This document shows, piece by piece, positions 1 to 9,475 of a stretch of 64,000 nt of DNA. The stretch lies in NCBI RefSeq assembly GCF_002157505.1, contig NZ_NFSC01000031.1, positions 434,001 through 498,000 on the forward strand, written 5' to 3'. This stretch comes from Arthrobacter agilis (GTDB lineage Bacteria > Actinomycetota > Actinomycetes > Actinomycetales > Micrococcaceae). The notes under the pieces were generated by a model, which was given only the letters and a program-made list of their open reading frames with translations, ran no database searches and was not told where the DNA came from. The translations under genes and the position numbers were made by a program. Within the stretch, counting starts at the first letter, position 1; each line of letters opens with the position of its first letter.

Positions 1-111
1 CGACCGCCCCCGGGGACCCCGGATCGGGCGTGAGTCCTGCACCTCCGCTTCCGGTGTTGGTGCGGCCCGAACCGGGCGCGATCGCGGACAGCTTTCGTCC
101 GCTTCCCGTCG

Positions 112-117
112 TACCGT
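112..117 (+). promoter_or_regulatory. -10 hexamer of a leaderless promoter for the WYL regulator
   Basis: TACCGT lies exactly 6 nt before the ATG at 124, so transcription would begin at or next to the start codon. No Shine-Dalgarno sequence is visible between them. I see no convincing -35. The same geometry recurs at eight other starts in this window, which is why I believe it. Confidence 0.5.
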
Positions 118-123
118 GGTGGC

Positions 124-1173
124 ATGATCGAGACCTCGGCCCGCCTGCTGCAGCTCCTCTCCCTCCTCCAGCTGCGGCGCGAGTGGACCGGCCCGGCCCT
201 GGCCCAGCGCATGGACGTCACGGAACGCACCGTCCGGCGGGACATCGGGAAGCTGCGCACGCTGGGCTACCCCATCAACGCCTCCCCCGGCATCGCCGGC
301 GGATACCAGCTGGGTGCCGGCGCACAGCTCCCGCCGCTCCTGCTCGACGACGACGAGGCGCTCGCCGTCGCGATCGGGCTCACGGCCGTCACGGCCAGCC
401 CGGTCTCGGGCGTGGGCGAAGCCTCCGTCCGTGCGCTCACCAAGCTCGAACAGGTCCTGCCTCCCCGCCTCCGGCCCCGCTTCTCGGGGCTGCGGTCCGC
501 AGTGACCCGGATGGCGGCCGCCAGCACACCCGTCAATCCCGAGGTGCTCACCGCCCTCTCCGCAGCCATCACCGAACGGCGCTGCGTCGCGTTCCGCTAT
601 GACCGGCACGACGGCGAATCGTCCCGGCGGATCGTCGAGCCGTACCGCCTCGTGGACACGGGACGGCGCTGGTACCTCGTGGCCTTCGACCGCGAGCGGG
701 AGGGCTGGCGGACGTTCCGGGTGGACCGCTGCCAGAGCGTGCCCGTGGCGAGGGACCGTTTCGTGCCCCGGCCGTTGCCGGCGCCGGACCTCGCCGCCTA
801 CGTCCAGGAATCCATCACGCGGTCGCCCTACTCCTATGACGCCGTCATCCGGTTCTCCGCGCCCCTGAGCGAGCTGGAGACGCATGTCCCCGCGAACACG
901 GGGACCCTCGAGGCGGACGGCGAGGAGCACACGCTGCTCCGGGCGGGCTTCGACTCCCTCGATTTCCCGCTGGCCTACCTCGCGAGCTGGGACATCGACT
1001 TCGAGGTCCTCGAGCCGGCTGCGATGCGCGAGCGCGCCCTCGTCGTCGCCGACCGCCTCCGCCGTTCGGCCGGAGGAACCGGAGAGGATGGAACCAGCCG
1101 GGATCGAACCGGTCAGCATGGCAGCCAGGACGGAGTCGGCGCCGTCGGGAAGGCAAGCCCCAGCCGACAGTGA
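124..1173 (+). CDS. WYL-domain DeoR/YafY-type transcriptional regulator
   Basis: Predicted cytoplasmic DNA-binding regulator of 349 residues. An N-terminal helix-turn-helix occupies about residues 1-60 (RLLQLLSLLQLRREWTG, then MDVTERTVRRDIGKLRTLG), followed by a spacer and a WYL domain around residues 140-225 with the diagnostic RRWYLVAFDRERE stretch. WYL domains are known to bind ligands or nucleic acid and modulate the HTH; the ligand here is unknown. The ATG at 124 fits a leaderless promoter. The C-terminal 35 residues are polar and low in complexity. The stop lies 46 nt before hrpA on the same strand; hrpA seems to have its own -10 (TAGACT at 1203-1208). The target genes cannot be inferred from the sequence. 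Confidence 0.9.
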   Translation: MIETSARLLQLLSLLQLRREWTGPALAQRMDVTERTVRRDIGKLRTLGYPINASPGIAGGYQLGAGAQLPPLLLDDDEALAVAIGLTAVTASPVSGVGEASVRALTKLEQVLPPRLRPRFSGLRSAVTRMAAASTPVNPEVLTALSAAITERRCVAFRYDRHDGESSRRIVEPYRLVDTGRRWYLVAFDREREGWRTFRVDRCQSVPVARDRFVPRPLPAPDLAAYVQESITRSPYSYDAVIRFSAPLSELETHVPANTGTLEADGEEHTLLRAGFDSLDFPLAYLASWDIDFEVLEPAAMRERALVVADRLRRSAGGTGEDGTSRDRTGQHGSQDGVGAVGKASPSRQ

Positions 1174-1219
1174 ACGCAGGCCTGCCGGTCGGCACGACGA
1201 ACTAGACTGGCAGGCAACT

Positions 1220-4200
1220 ATGGCACTGACAATCTCCTACCCCGCGGACCTTCCCGTCTCGGAACGCCGGGCAGACATCATGGCTGCCATCGCAGCGAAC
1301 CAGGTCACCATCATCGCCGGCGAGACCGGGTCGGGGAAGACGACCCAGATCCCCAAGATGTGCCTCGAACTCGGCCTGGCGGAGCACGGGCTGATCGGCC
1401 ATACCCAGCCACGGCGGCTCGCGGCCCGCACTGTCGCCGAGCGTATCGCCGAGGAGCTGCAGGTGGACCTCGGCGAGGAGGTCGGCTACCAGGTCCGCTT
1501 CACCGGGTCGGTGGGGCGCCGGACGAAGATCAAGCTGATGACCGACGGCATCCTGCTCGCCGAGATCCAGCACGATCGGATGCTGCGCAAGTACAGCACC
1601 ATCATCATCGACGAGGCCCACGAGCGCAGCCTCAACATCGACTTCATCCTCGGCTACCTCCGGCGCATCCTGCCCGAGCGGCCCGACCTCAAGGTCATCA
1701 TCACCTCGGCCACCATCGACCCGGAGCGCTTCGCCGCCCACTTCGCCGCCGATGCCGCCGTCGAGGACACCTCCCCTGCACCCATCATCGAGGTCTCCGG
1801 ACGCACCTACCCGGTCGAGATCCGGTACCGCCCGCTCGACCAGCCGCCGGGCGGACTCGACGACGGCGACGGCGGCGCGGACAGTGAACTGGAGGAGGAG
1901 CGAGACCCGCTCGACGCCGTGTGCGACGCCGTGGACGAACTCTCGCTCGAGGCCCCCGGGGACATCCTCGTGTTCTTCTCCGGCGAGCGCGAGATCCGTG
2001 ACGCCGCCGACGCCCTCCGGGCCCGCATCCAGTCCACGGCCCGCCTGCGCGGCACGGAAGTCCTGCCCCTGTTCGCCCGGCTCTCGCTCGAGGAGCAGCA
2101 CCGCGTCTTCCGCCCCACCGGCACCCACCGCCGCATCGTGCTCGCGACGAACGTCGCCGAGACGTCGCTGACGGTACCCGGCATCAAGTACGTGATCGAC
2201 ACGGGGACCGCCCGTATCTCCCGCTACTCCCACCGGACGAAGGTGCAGCGCCTGCCGATCGAGCGCGTCTCGCAGGCGTCGGCGAACCAGCGGTCCGGCC
2301 GCAGCGGACGCGTCTCGAACGGCATCGCGATCCGTCTCTACTCGGAGGAGGACTTCGCCTCGCGCAGGCCCTTCACGGAGCCCGAGATCCTGCGGACGAG
2401 CCTCGCGGCGGTCATCCTCCAGATGGCTGCGATGGGCGTCACCCGCGGTCCGAAGGACATCGCCGAGTTCCCCTTCGTGGAGCCCCCCGAGACCAAGGCC
2501 ATCAATGACGGCGTCGCCCTGCTGCGCGAACTCGGGGCGCTGAAGGACGACGGCAGCCTCTCCGCCGTGGGCCGCAAGCTCGCCCAGCTCCCCGTGGATC
2601 CCCGCCTGGGCCGCATGATCGTCGAGGCCGGCTCACGTGGCTCCGTGAAGGAGGTCATGGTCCTCGCCGCGGCACTGACCATCCAGGATCCGCGCGAGCG
2701 GCCCTCCGCGGACCAGCCGGCGAAGCAGCAGCAGGCGGCCGAGAAGCACAAGCGCTTCGTCGACGAGAACTCCGACTTCACCGCCTACCTCAACCTCTGG
2801 CGCTACCTGCAGGAGAAGCAGGACGAGCTCTCCTCGACCCAGTTCCGGAAGCTGTGCCGGACGGAGTTCATCAACTACCTGCGCGTGCGGGAGTGGCAGG
2901 ACCTCTTCCAGCAGTTGCGCCAGCTCGCGAAGCCCCTCGGCATCACCCTGCCGGCCGGGCCCGTGGACCCCGTGGGACTCCACGAGCAGATCCACATCAG
3001 CCTGCTGTCGGGCCTGCTGAGCAACATCGGGCTCTACGACCAGCGCAAGCGCGAGTACGCGGGAGCGCGCGGGACGCGCTTCGCCGTCTTCCCCGGTTCA
3101 GCGCTCTTCAAGAAGTCGCCCGACTGGGTCATGGCCGCCGAGCTCGTGGAGACCTCGCGGCTGTGGGCACGCGTCGTCGCGCGCATCGACCCGCTGTGGG
3201 CCGAGCAGGTCGCGCCGCACCTCGTGAAGCGCACCTACAGCGAGCCCCACTGGTCGAAGAACATGGGCGCCGTGATGGCCTACGAGAAGGTCACGCTCTA
3301 CGGCGTGCCGATCGTGCCGCAGCGCCGCATCAATTACGGCCGGATCGACCGCGAGGTCGCCCGTGAGCTGTTCATCCGGCATGCCCTCGTCGAAGGCGAC
3401 TGGAAGACGCACCACACCTTCTTCAGCCGCAACCAGGCCCGGCTCGCCGAGGTGGAGGAACTGGAGAACCGCCTGCGACGTCGCGACCTGCGCGTGGACG
3501 ACGAGACGCTCTTCGAGTTCTACGACCAGCGGATCGGCGCCGACGTGGTGTCCGAGAGGCACTTCGACTCCTGGTGGAAGACGGCCCGCCAGGACCGCCC
3601 CGACCTGCTCGACTTCGATCCGGAGAAGCTCCTGAGCGAGGATGCCGCGGAGCTCGACGAGGAGGCCTTCCCCAGCGTGTGGCACCAGGCAGGCTTCGAG
3701 CTGCCCCTGGCCTACGAGTTCTCACCCCTGACCCCGGGCGCGCACGACGGCGTCACGGTGACCATCCCCGTCCTGTTCCTCAACCAGCTCGACCCGAAGC
3801 CGTTCCGCTGGCAGATCCCGGGCCAGCGCGTCGAACTCGTCACTGCCCTGATCAAGTCCCTGCCGAAGCAGGTGCGGAAGAACTTCGTGCCCGCTCCGGA
3901 CGTCGCCCGGGCGGCCGTGGCCACCCTCGAGTCGGACTTCGACCCCGCGCAGGATGACCTCGAGGCGTCCCTCGAGCTCGCCCTGCGGCGCCTTCGCGGA
4001 CACGTCATCCCGCCGGGGTCGTGGAACTGGTCGGCGGTCCCCCAGCACCTGCTGCTGATGTTCCGCATCGTCGACGCGGGCGGCCGGGTGCTCGACGAGT
4101 CGCGCGACCTCGAGGCGTTGAAGGAATCCCTGGCGCCGGCGGTGAGCCGCGCCATCGCGCAGTCCCTCGGCGCCACTCCGGGCAGCACACGGCCCGCAGG

Positions 4201-5260
4201 AGGACCCGGGCGTGGCGGTGGCCGCGGGAAGGGCGCCACCGGCCCTGCCGGTCGCGGCGACAACGGCAGCCATCCCTCCGGCCGGGGATCCGGGCGCACC
4301 GCCGGAGGAGCGGAAGCACAGCCGGCGGGCGGGACGTCCTCCGCTCCCGGCACCCCCCGTGGAGGCGTCGCCGTCGCGCCCGCCGTGGCCGAGCGGACCG
4401 GTGAGAAGACCTGGGTGTTCGGAACCCTCGAACGCGAGGTGTCCCGCACCGTCGCCGGCCACCGTGTCACGGGTTTCCCCGCTCTCGTCGACGAGGGCTC
4501 CTCCGTGGGCCTGAGGGTCTTCCCCACGGCGGGTGAGCAGGCCACCGCCATGCGGGCCGGCATCATCCGGCTCCTCTCCCTGCGCATCCCGAGCCCGGCG
4601 AAGTACGTGCTCGAGCACCTGAGCAACACGGAGAAGCTCACGTTCAGCCAGAACCCGCACGGCAGCGTCGCGGAGCTGATCCGGGACTGCTCCCTGGCAG
4701 CGATCGACAAGCTCGTGCCGGAGGAGCTGCCCTGGACCGAGGATGCCTTCAACCGGTTGTACGAGGAGGTCCGCGCCGAACTGATCGACACGGTCTTCAC
4801 GGTCACGGCGACCGTCGAGAAAGTGCTCTCCAGCAACCGGCGTATCCAGAAGCAGCTCAAGGGCACCACGAGTCTTGCGCTGATCACCGCCCTGAATGAC
4901 ATCCGGAGCCAGCTCGAGCACCTCGTCTACCCCGGCTTCGTGGCGGCGACGGGCTATGCGCAGCTCTTCCACCTCCCCCGGTACCTCAAGGCCATCGAGG
5001 TCCGGCTGGAGAAGCTGCCGACCAACGTGCAGCGCGACGGCATCAGCACGGCCGCCATCCAGCGGCTGGAGGACGAGTACGACGACGCCGTCGCGTCCCT
5101 CGCGGCCGGACGGCACCGCCCCGCCGCCCTCACCCGCGTGCGCTGGATGATCGAGGAGCTCCGCGTCAGCCTGTTCGCGCAGGATCTGGGTACGGCCTAC
5201 TCCGTGTCGGAGAAGCGGGTGCGGACAGCGCTCAACGAGGCACTCGCGGCGACGCGCTGA
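1220..5260 (+). CDS. hrpA: ATP-dependent RNA helicase HrpA (DEAH box)
   Basis: Large DEAH-box helicase of 1346 residues, the usual size for bacterial HrpA. Visible motifs, in order: Walker A GETGSGKTT at about 34-42, DEAH at 131-134, SAT at 163-165, and motif VI QRSGRSGR. The C-terminal third is the HrpA-specific extension (DUF3418 type). HrpA is known to act on structured RNA and on stalled or collided ribosomes. I start it at the ATG at 1220, because the family's N-terminus (ISYPADLPVSERR) begins there; the frame stays open upstream but that stretch is the shadow of the WYL gene. Residues about 987-1051 form a Gly/Arg/Ala/Ser-rich low-complexity insert between the core and the C-terminal domain. 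Confidence 0.96.
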   Translation: MALTISYPADLPVSERRADIMAAIAANQVTIIAGETGSGKTTQIPKMCLELGLAEHGLIGHTQPRRLAARTVAERIAEELQVDLGEEVGYQVRFTGSVGRRTKIKLMTDGILLAEIQHDRMLRKYSTIIIDEAHERSLNIDFILGYLRRILPERPDLKVIITSATIDPERFAAHFAADAAVEDTSPAPIIEVSGRTYPVEIRYRPLDQPPGGLDDGDGGADSELEEERDPLDAVCDAVDELSLEAPGDILVFFSGEREIRDAADALRARIQSTARLRGTEVLPLFARLSLEEQHRVFRPTGTHRRIVLATNVAETSLTVPGIKYVIDTGTARISRYSHRTKVQRLPIERVSQASANQRSGRSGRVSNGIAIRLYSEEDFASRRPFTEPEILRTSLAAVILQMAAMGVTRGPKDIAEFPFVEPPETKAINDGVALLRELGALKDDGSLSAVGRKLAQLPVDPRLGRMIVEAGSRGSVKEVMVLAAALTIQDPRERPSADQPAKQQQAAEKHKRFVDENSDFTAYLNLWRYLQEKQDELSSTQFRKLCRTEFINYLRVREWQDLFQQLRQLAKPLGITLPAGPVDPVGLHEQIHISLLSGLLSNIGLYDQRKREYAGARGTRFAVFPGSALFKKSPDWVMAAELVETSRLWARVVARIDPLWAEQVAPHLVKRTYSEPHWSKNMGAVMAYEKVTLYGVPIVPQRRINYGRIDREVARELFIRHALVEGDWKTHHTFFSRNQARLAEVEELENRLRRRDLRVDDETLFEFYDQRIGADVVSERHFDSWWKTARQDRPDLLDFDPEKLLSEDAAELDEEAFPSVWHQAGFELPLAYEFSPLTPGAHDGVTVTIPVLFLNQLDPKPFRWQIPGQRVELVTALIKSLPKQVRKNFVPAPDVARAAVATLESDFDPAQDDLEASLELALRRLRGHVIPPGSWNWSAVPQHLLLMFRIVDAGGRVLDESRDLEALKESLAPAVSRAIAQSLGATPGSTRPAGGPGRGGGRGKGATGPAGRGDNGSHPSGRGSGRTAGGAEAQPAGGTSSAPGTPRGGVAVAPAVAERTGEKTWVFGTLEREVSRTVAGHRVTGFPALVDEGSSVGLRVFPTAGEQATAMRAGIIRLLSLRIPSPAKYVLEHLSNTEKLTFSQNPHGSVAELIRDCSLAAIDKLVPEELPWTEDAFNRLYEEVRAELIDTVFTVTATVEKVLSSNRRIQKQLKGTTSLALITALNDIRSQLEHLVYPGFVAATGYAQLFHLPRYLKAIEVRLEKLPTNVQRDGISTAAIQRLEDEYDDAVASLAAGRHRPAALTRVRWMIEELRVSLFAQDLGTAYSVSEKRVRTALNEALAATR

Positions 5261-5343
5261 CGGCTCCCCCCGGGGAACTGCGGGCGCAGCGACAACGTGC
5301 GGACGGGGCAGCACGCGCCGGGCGGCCCGCCCAGCGGTACCCG

Positions 5344-5769
5344 TCAGCCGGGCACGGAGTCGCCGTACCCGGCGTTCCGCAGCGCGCCGCGGAGGGCCTC
5401 GGCGGCCTGGTCCATCGCCGCTGGGTCGGGTGCCAGATCCACCCGCTTGACGTCGAAGTCCTCCGGCGACTGGGTCGGCCAGACGTGGACGTGGAGGTGG
5501 GGCACCTCGTAGCCCTCGAGCAGGACCCCTACGCGCCGGGCCCCGAAGGCTTCCTGCTGCGCCTGGCCGATCTTCTGCGCGACGGCCATCACCGTCGACA
5601 GGGTCTCGGGGTCGGCCTCCAGCCAGTGCTCGATCTCCCGGCGCGGCACCACGAGCGTGTGGCCGGGGGTGATGGGCGCGATCGTGAGGAACGCGACGAC
5701 GTCGTCGTCCTCCCACACGAACCGCCCGGGCACCTCGCCATTGATGATCCGGGTGAAAAGCGTCGCCAT
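5344..5769 (-). CDS. HIT-family nucleotide hydrolase/transferase
   Basis: Cytoplasmic protein of 141 residues with the histidine-triad signature HLHVHVW near the C-terminal half; the middle histidine is the nucleophile in this family, which hydrolyses AMP conjugates or dinucleoside polyphosphates. The natural substrate is not evident. The N-terminus (MATLFTRIINGEVPG) matches typical HIT proteins, and an AGGAGG ribosome-binding site lies about 4 nt before the ATG at 5769, so I reject longer starts. It is convergent with hrpA, 83 nt away. Confidence 0.93.
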   Translation of the reverse strand: MATLFTRIINGEVPGRFVWEDDDVVAFLTIAPITPGHTLVVPRREIEHWLEADPETLSTVMAVAQKIGQAQQEAFGARRVGVLLEGYEVPHLHVHVWPTQSPEDFDVKRVDLAPDPAAMDQAAEALRGALRNAGYGDSVPG

Positions 5770-5913
5770 CGGTCCTCCTGGTCTTGACATGGGACGGACG
5801 CCCTCACGTGCGGGCAGCTGGACGCTGCCACGCAGGGGTGGCGGTACGGGGCGTCCTGGGGTCATGCCCCGACGCTACCGTGCCGTCCTGCGGCGGGCCA
5901 GCACGCACCGGTA

Positions 5914-6669
5914 TCAGGGACCAGGACCTGCCCGTGGTTCCTTCGGCACGCCTGCCGTGCGCCACGTGTCCAGGGCGATGACCACTCCCAGGACGACGAG
6001 GGACAGTGCAACAGAGGCGAGGGCGTCGGTGAGCCAGTGGTAGCCGAGGTAGAGCCGGCTGATCACCTGCGCGGCGATGCCGCTCCCCGCGGCAAGAAAT
6101 CCAGCGAGGGCAGGACCGGGACGTCTGCGGCGGGAGAACACGACGAACGCTCCGACGAGCAGGAAGTCGGAGGCTCCCAGGACGTGGCCTGAGGGGAAGG
6201 AATACGTGCTGTCGCTACCGAGCAGCATCGCACTCGCCGGCGGGCGGGCACGGCCGACGAGGTGCGTGATCACTTCCGCAAGGACCACTCCCGCGCTCAT
6301 GGCGCCGGCCAGGAGCAGGGGACGCCAGATGTGGCGCGCCTTGAAGATCCAGACCGCGGTCACCACCACGACGACGAGCGGCAGGACGACGGGTCCGAAA
6401 ACGGTGGCCAGGACCACCATCACCACGGTCGCCGCCGCTATGCGGTGGTCCACGAACCAGGAATTGACCGGTTCGTCCAGCGTGGCCAGGTCATCCTTCT
6501 GCAGCACGTCGCCCAGGGTGAGGAAGAAGAAGCCGCTGCCGGCCAGGACCAGGACGACCGCCGCGATGTAGAGCCCTTTCCGCGTCCGGGCGCTGACCTG
6601 GCGTTCCTCGACCTCGAGCTTCCCGTGGAGGATCGAACGGGCCCTCGCGGAAAGCAGCCGGGCGGTCAC
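5914..6669 (-). CDS. PAP2-family membrane phosphatase
   Basis: Integral membrane protein of 251 residues with about six hydrophobic helices. The three phosphatase motifs of the type-2 phosphatidic acid phosphatase superfamily are present: GRARPP, the PSGH motif (SFPSGHVLGA), and SRLYLGYHWLTD with the catalytic His and Asp. Family members dephosphorylate lipid phosphates such as undecaprenyl pyrophosphate or phosphatidic acid at the outer membrane face. Start is GTG at 6669 with a purine-rich site (GGGGAA) upstream. It follows the sulfurtransferase by 16 nt on the same strand, so the two are probably co-transcribed, although no functional link is obvious. Confidence 0.9.
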   Translation of the reverse strand: MTARLLSARARSILHGKLEVEERQVSARTRKGLYIAAVVLVLAGSGFFFLTLGDVLQKDDLATLDEPVNSWFVDHRIAAATVVMVVLATVFGPVVLPLVVVVVTAVWIFKARHIWRPLLLAGAMSAGVVLAEVITHLVGRARPPASAMLLGSDSTYSFPSGHVLGASDFLLVGAFVVFSRRRRPGPALAGFLAAGSGIAAQVISRLYLGYHWLTDALASVALSLVVLGVVIALDTWRTAGVPKEPRAGPGP

Positions 6670-6685
6670 AGGATTCCCCTTCCCC

Positions 6686-7513
6686 TCAGCCGCCCGTCAC
6701 CACGGGCAGACCCTCCGTCGTCGACCACTGCGACCAGGAGCCGGGGAACAGCGCCGCGTCGATTCCCGCGATCTCGAGTGCCGCGATCTCGTGGGCGGCG
6801 GTGATGCCCGAACCGCAGTAGACCGCGACCCTCCCGCGGTCGGCGCCGAGTGCGGCAAAGCGGCTCCGGAGTTCCTCGACCGGCCGGAAGCGCCTGTCCT
6901 CGCGGAGGTTGTCCGTCGTGGGTGCGCTGACGGCCCCGGGAACGTGGCCGGCCCGCGGGTCGACGGGCTCCTGCTCGCCCCGGAAGCGTTCCCCCGCTCG
7001 GGCGTCGAGGAGCACGTCGACCACCGCCTGCCCGAGCAGGTCGGGGATCGAGACCACGGGCATATGGCCCGAGGAGAGGTGGACGCTGCCCACGCAGTGC
7101 CGCTCCTCCCCGCCCTCGACGTCGAACCCGGCCGCGCGCCAGGCCGTCAGGCCGCCGTCGAGCAGGCGGACCGCTGCGAACCCGGCATCGCGCAGGAGCC
7201 ACCAGAGGCGCGCGGCGGCGAGGTTGCCTGAATCGTCGTACGCGACCACCGTGTCGCCGTCGTTGAGCCCCCACTGGCGGGCCGATTCCTGCAGGGCATC
7301 GGCGTCGGGAAGCGGATGGCGGCCGAGCCCGGGTCCACCGGGAGCGCACAGCTGCGTCTCCAGGTCCACGTACACGGCGCCGGGTATGTGGGCTGCACGG
7401 TAGTGCTCGTGGCCGGAGGGATCGCCCAGGGACCAGCGAACATCGAGCAGGAGAGTCTGCGCGCCGGAGGTCATCCGGTCCTGCAGCTCCTGCACATCCA
7501 TCAGAGTCTTCAT
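6686..7513 (-). CDS. sseA: tandem-rhodanese sulfurtransferase, 3-mercaptopyruvate type
   Basis: 275-residue protein made of two rhodanese domains: an inactive N-terminal one (about 5-130) and a C-terminal one with the catalytic loop CGSGITA, Cys at about 233. The small CGSG-[IV]-[TS]-A loop is typical of 3-mercaptopyruvate sulfurtransferases; classical thiosulfate enzymes carry a more basic loop. It would move sulfane sulfur from 3-mercaptopyruvate or thiosulfate to a thiol acceptor in the cytoplasm. The ATG at 7513 is preceded by AGGAG. It is divergent from the cysteine desulfhydrase-like gene, which suggests a shared role in cysteine-sulfur handling (inference). Confidence 0.9.
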   Translation of the reverse strand: MKTLMDVQELQDRMTSGAQTLLLDVRWSLGDPSGHEHYRAAHIPGAVYVDLETQLCAPGGPGLGRHPLPDADALQESARQWGLNDGDTVVAYDDSGNLAAARLWWLLRDAGFAAVRLLDGGLTAWRAAGFDVEGGEERHCVGSVHLSSGHMPVVSIPDLLGQAVVDVLLDARAGERFRGEQEPVDPRAGHVPGAVSAPTTDNLREDRRFRPVEELRSRFAALGADRGRVAVYCGSGITAAHEIAALEIAGIDAALFPGSWSQWSTTEGLPVVTGG

Positions 7514-7674
7514 CGAGATCTCCTGTCGGGACGGGCGACCGGGACGCGGTGGTGACCGCGCCCGGTCCTGATGCACGCCAGTCCACCACATGGCGCTCCG
7601 GACACCAAGGGGCCGCCCGGGCGCCCTGTTCGTACCCCTGTTCGTCGGCCCGGTCCTTCCCCTGCGGCAGCTTG

Positions 7675-7680
7675 TAGGCT
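7675..7680 (+). promoter_or_regulatory. -10 hexamer of a leaderless promoter for the cds1-like gene
   Basis: TAGGCT, 6 nt before the ATG at 7687. The rest of the divergent gap 7514-7686 shows no other clear element. Confidence 0.5.
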
Positions 7681-7686
7681 GGCGGG

Positions 7687-8805
7687 ATGCCCAGGTTCCC
7701 CGTTGCCGACAGATCGTGGTCCGACGACGCCGTGCGGCGGATCGAGGCGGACGGCAACCGGTCGGCCGACACGCACCTCTTCGCCGTACCCCTCCCCGAG
7801 CACTGGGGCGTCCAGGTGTACCTGAAGGACGAGTCGACCCACCGCACCGGCAGCCTCAAGCACCGGCTCGCGCGCTCGCTGTTCCTGTTCGGCCTGGTCA
7901 ACGGCTGGATCACCGAGGGAACCACGATCGTCGAGGCATCGAGCGGTTCGACGGCGGTGTCCGAGGCCTACTTCGCGCAGCTGCTCGACCTGCCCTTCAT
8001 CGCGGTGATGACGGCGACGACGAGCCCGGAGAAGATCGCCCTGATAGAGCAGTACGGCGGCACGTGCCGCTTCGTGGAGCACGCCTCGGATGTCTACGCG
8101 GTGGCCGAGGCGGTGGCGCAGGAGACGCGGGGCCACTACATGGACCAGTTCACGTTCGCCGAGCGGGCCACCGACTGGCGCGGCAACAACAACATCGCGG
8201 AGTCCATCTTCGGCCAGCTGGCACTCGAGCCCCACCCGCTGCCCGAATGGATCGTCGTCGGGGCCGGGACCGGCGGCACGAGCGCGACGATCGGGCGCTA
8301 CCTCCGGTACCACCGGCACCCCACGCGCCTCGCCGTCGTCGACCCCGAGCATTCCGCGTTCTTTCCCGCGTGGGCGGAGCCCGGATCCCGTCCCACCGGC
8401 AGGCCGTCCCGCATCGAGGGCATCGGCAGGCCACGTCCCGAGCCGAGTTTCGTGCCGTCGGTCATCGACGCGATGATCCGGGTTCCCGATGCGGCCTCGG
8501 TCGCTGCCACCCGCCACCTACGCACCCTGACGGGACTCTCCGCGGGACCGTCCACGGGAACCAACCTGTGGGGCGTCTGGCAGCTCGTCGCCGACCTCAT
8601 CGCCTCGGGACGCACGGGCAGCATCGTGTCCCTCCTGTGCGATGCGGGCGACCGCTACGCCGCCACGTACGAGGACGACGCCTGGCTCGCCCGCCAGGAC
8701 CTCGACCCGACGGCGGCGCTGAGGGTCCTCGAGGGATTCTTCGCGACGGGTGAGTGGCCGGCGACGGGTGAGTGGCCGACGGCGGCTGCCGGACCGGCGA
8801 GCTGA
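7687..8805 (+). CDS. cds1: PLP-dependent L-cysteine desulfhydrase (Cds1-like)
   Basis: 372-residue fold-type II PLP enzyme of the cysteine synthase superfamily. GSLKHRLA carries the probable PLP lysine (about K58), SSGSTA (85-90) the substrate loop, and GTGGTS (194-199) the phosphate-binding loop. The N-terminal pattern ([17 protein letters not shown], then YLKDEST, then [12 protein letters not shown]) is the one I associate with mycobacterial Cds1, which converts L-cysteine to pyruvate, ammonia and H2S. A cysteine synthase role cannot be excluded. The C-terminus carries an exact duplication of the hexapeptide ATGEWP. It lies opposite the sulfurtransferase gene and ends 7 nt from the convergent metallo-hydrolase gene. 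Confidence 0.8.
   Translation: MPRFPVADRSWSDDAVRRIEADGNRSADTHLFAVPLPEHWGVQVYLKDESTHRTGSLKHRLARSLFLFGLVNGWITEGTTIVEASSGSTAVSEAYFAQLLDLPFIAVMTATTSPEKIALIEQYGGTCRFVEHASDVYAVAEAVAQETRGHYMDQFTFAERATDWRGNNNIAESIFGQLALEPHPLPEWIVVGAGTGGTSATIGRYLRYHRHPTRLAVVDPEHSAFFPAWAEPGSRPTGRPSRIEGIGRPRPEPSFVPSVIDAMIRVPDAASVAATRHLRTLTGLSAGPSTGTNLWGVWQLVADLIASGRTGSIVSLLCDAGDRYAATYEDDAWLARQDLDPTAALRVLEGFFATGEWPATGEWPTAAAGPAS
8743..8778 (+). repeat. 18-bp perfect tandem duplication in the 3' end of the cds1-like gene
   Basis: GCGACGGGTGAGTGGCCG occurs twice without interruption. Because 18 is a multiple of three it duplicates six residues (ATGEWP) in the C-terminal tail and keeps the frame. Confidence 0.95.
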
Positions 8806-8812
8806 CGCCGCC

Positions 8813-9469
8813 TCAGATCTCGATGCTCTCCCGCACCGCGAGGTGGCCGAAGGCTGTGCCGTACCGCGAACCGAGGCGCGTCACGTGGCCCTCGACCATG
8901 CCCAGTCCGGTGTCGTTGAGGAGGGCGTCGTGGATCTGGAAGGCGCGGGGCGCCCGGACGGAGACGACGAAGTCCACCACTTCCGCCAGTTTCGACCACG
9001 GCGCATGCACGGGGACGAGGAGTGTGTTGACGTCGATGCCCTCCGGCACGATGAACGAGTCACCCGGATGGTAGAGGCCGCCGATGAGGAAGCCCACGTT
9101 GGCGACGAGCGGGATCAGCGGATGGATGAGCGCGTGCTGCCCCCCGAAGGTCCGCACGCCGAACCCCGCAGCGGAGAACTCCTCGCCGCCGGCCACGGCG
9201 TGGACCCGCTCCCCTGCGGCGTCGCCCAGGCCCTCGCGGACGGCGTCGGCCACGCCCTGTGGCGCCCACAGGTCCACGGACGCGTTCCGGGACAGCACGG
9301 CGACCACCCTGTCCAGGTCGATGTGGTCCGGGTGCTCGTGGGTGACCAGGACGGCGCCGGCCCCCTCGAGGGCCTCCTCGACCTCGGAGAACGTTCCCGG
9401 GTCGATGACGAGCACGCGCCCGTCCTGCTCGAGCCGCACGCAGGAATGGGTGAACTTGGTCAGCAGCAT
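8813..9469 (-). CDS. metallo-beta-lactamase-fold hydrolase
   Basis: 218-residue protein of the UlaG/YtnP-like small MBL class. The zinc-binding motif reads THEHPDHID (about 43-51), with further ligands in the GGLYHPGDSF region and a C-terminal IHD. The substrate is unknown. It starts at the ATG at 9469, and a TAGTCT -10 six nt upstream predicts a leaderless message. It is divergent from the Fur-family gene, with 79 nt between starts, so the two promoters may influence each other. Confidence 0.88.
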   Translation of the reverse strand: MLLTKFTHSCVRLEQDGRVLVIDPGTFSEVEEALEGAGAVLVTHEHPDHIDLDRVVAVLSRNASVDLWAPQGVADAVREGLGDAAGERVHAVAGGEEFSAAGFGVRTFGGQHALIHPLIPLVANVGFLIGGLYHPGDSFIVPEGIDVNTLLVPVHAPWSKLAEVVDFVVSVRAPRAFQIHDALLNDTGLGMVEGHVTRLGSRYGTAFGHLAVRESIEI

Positions 9470-9475
9470 GGGCCC

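Noticed and set aside
884-1219. N-terminal extension of HrpA overlapping the WYL gene
   Set aside because: The extra stretch is Arg/Ser-rich out-of-frame sequence of the WYL gene; the family's N-terminus starts at 1220.
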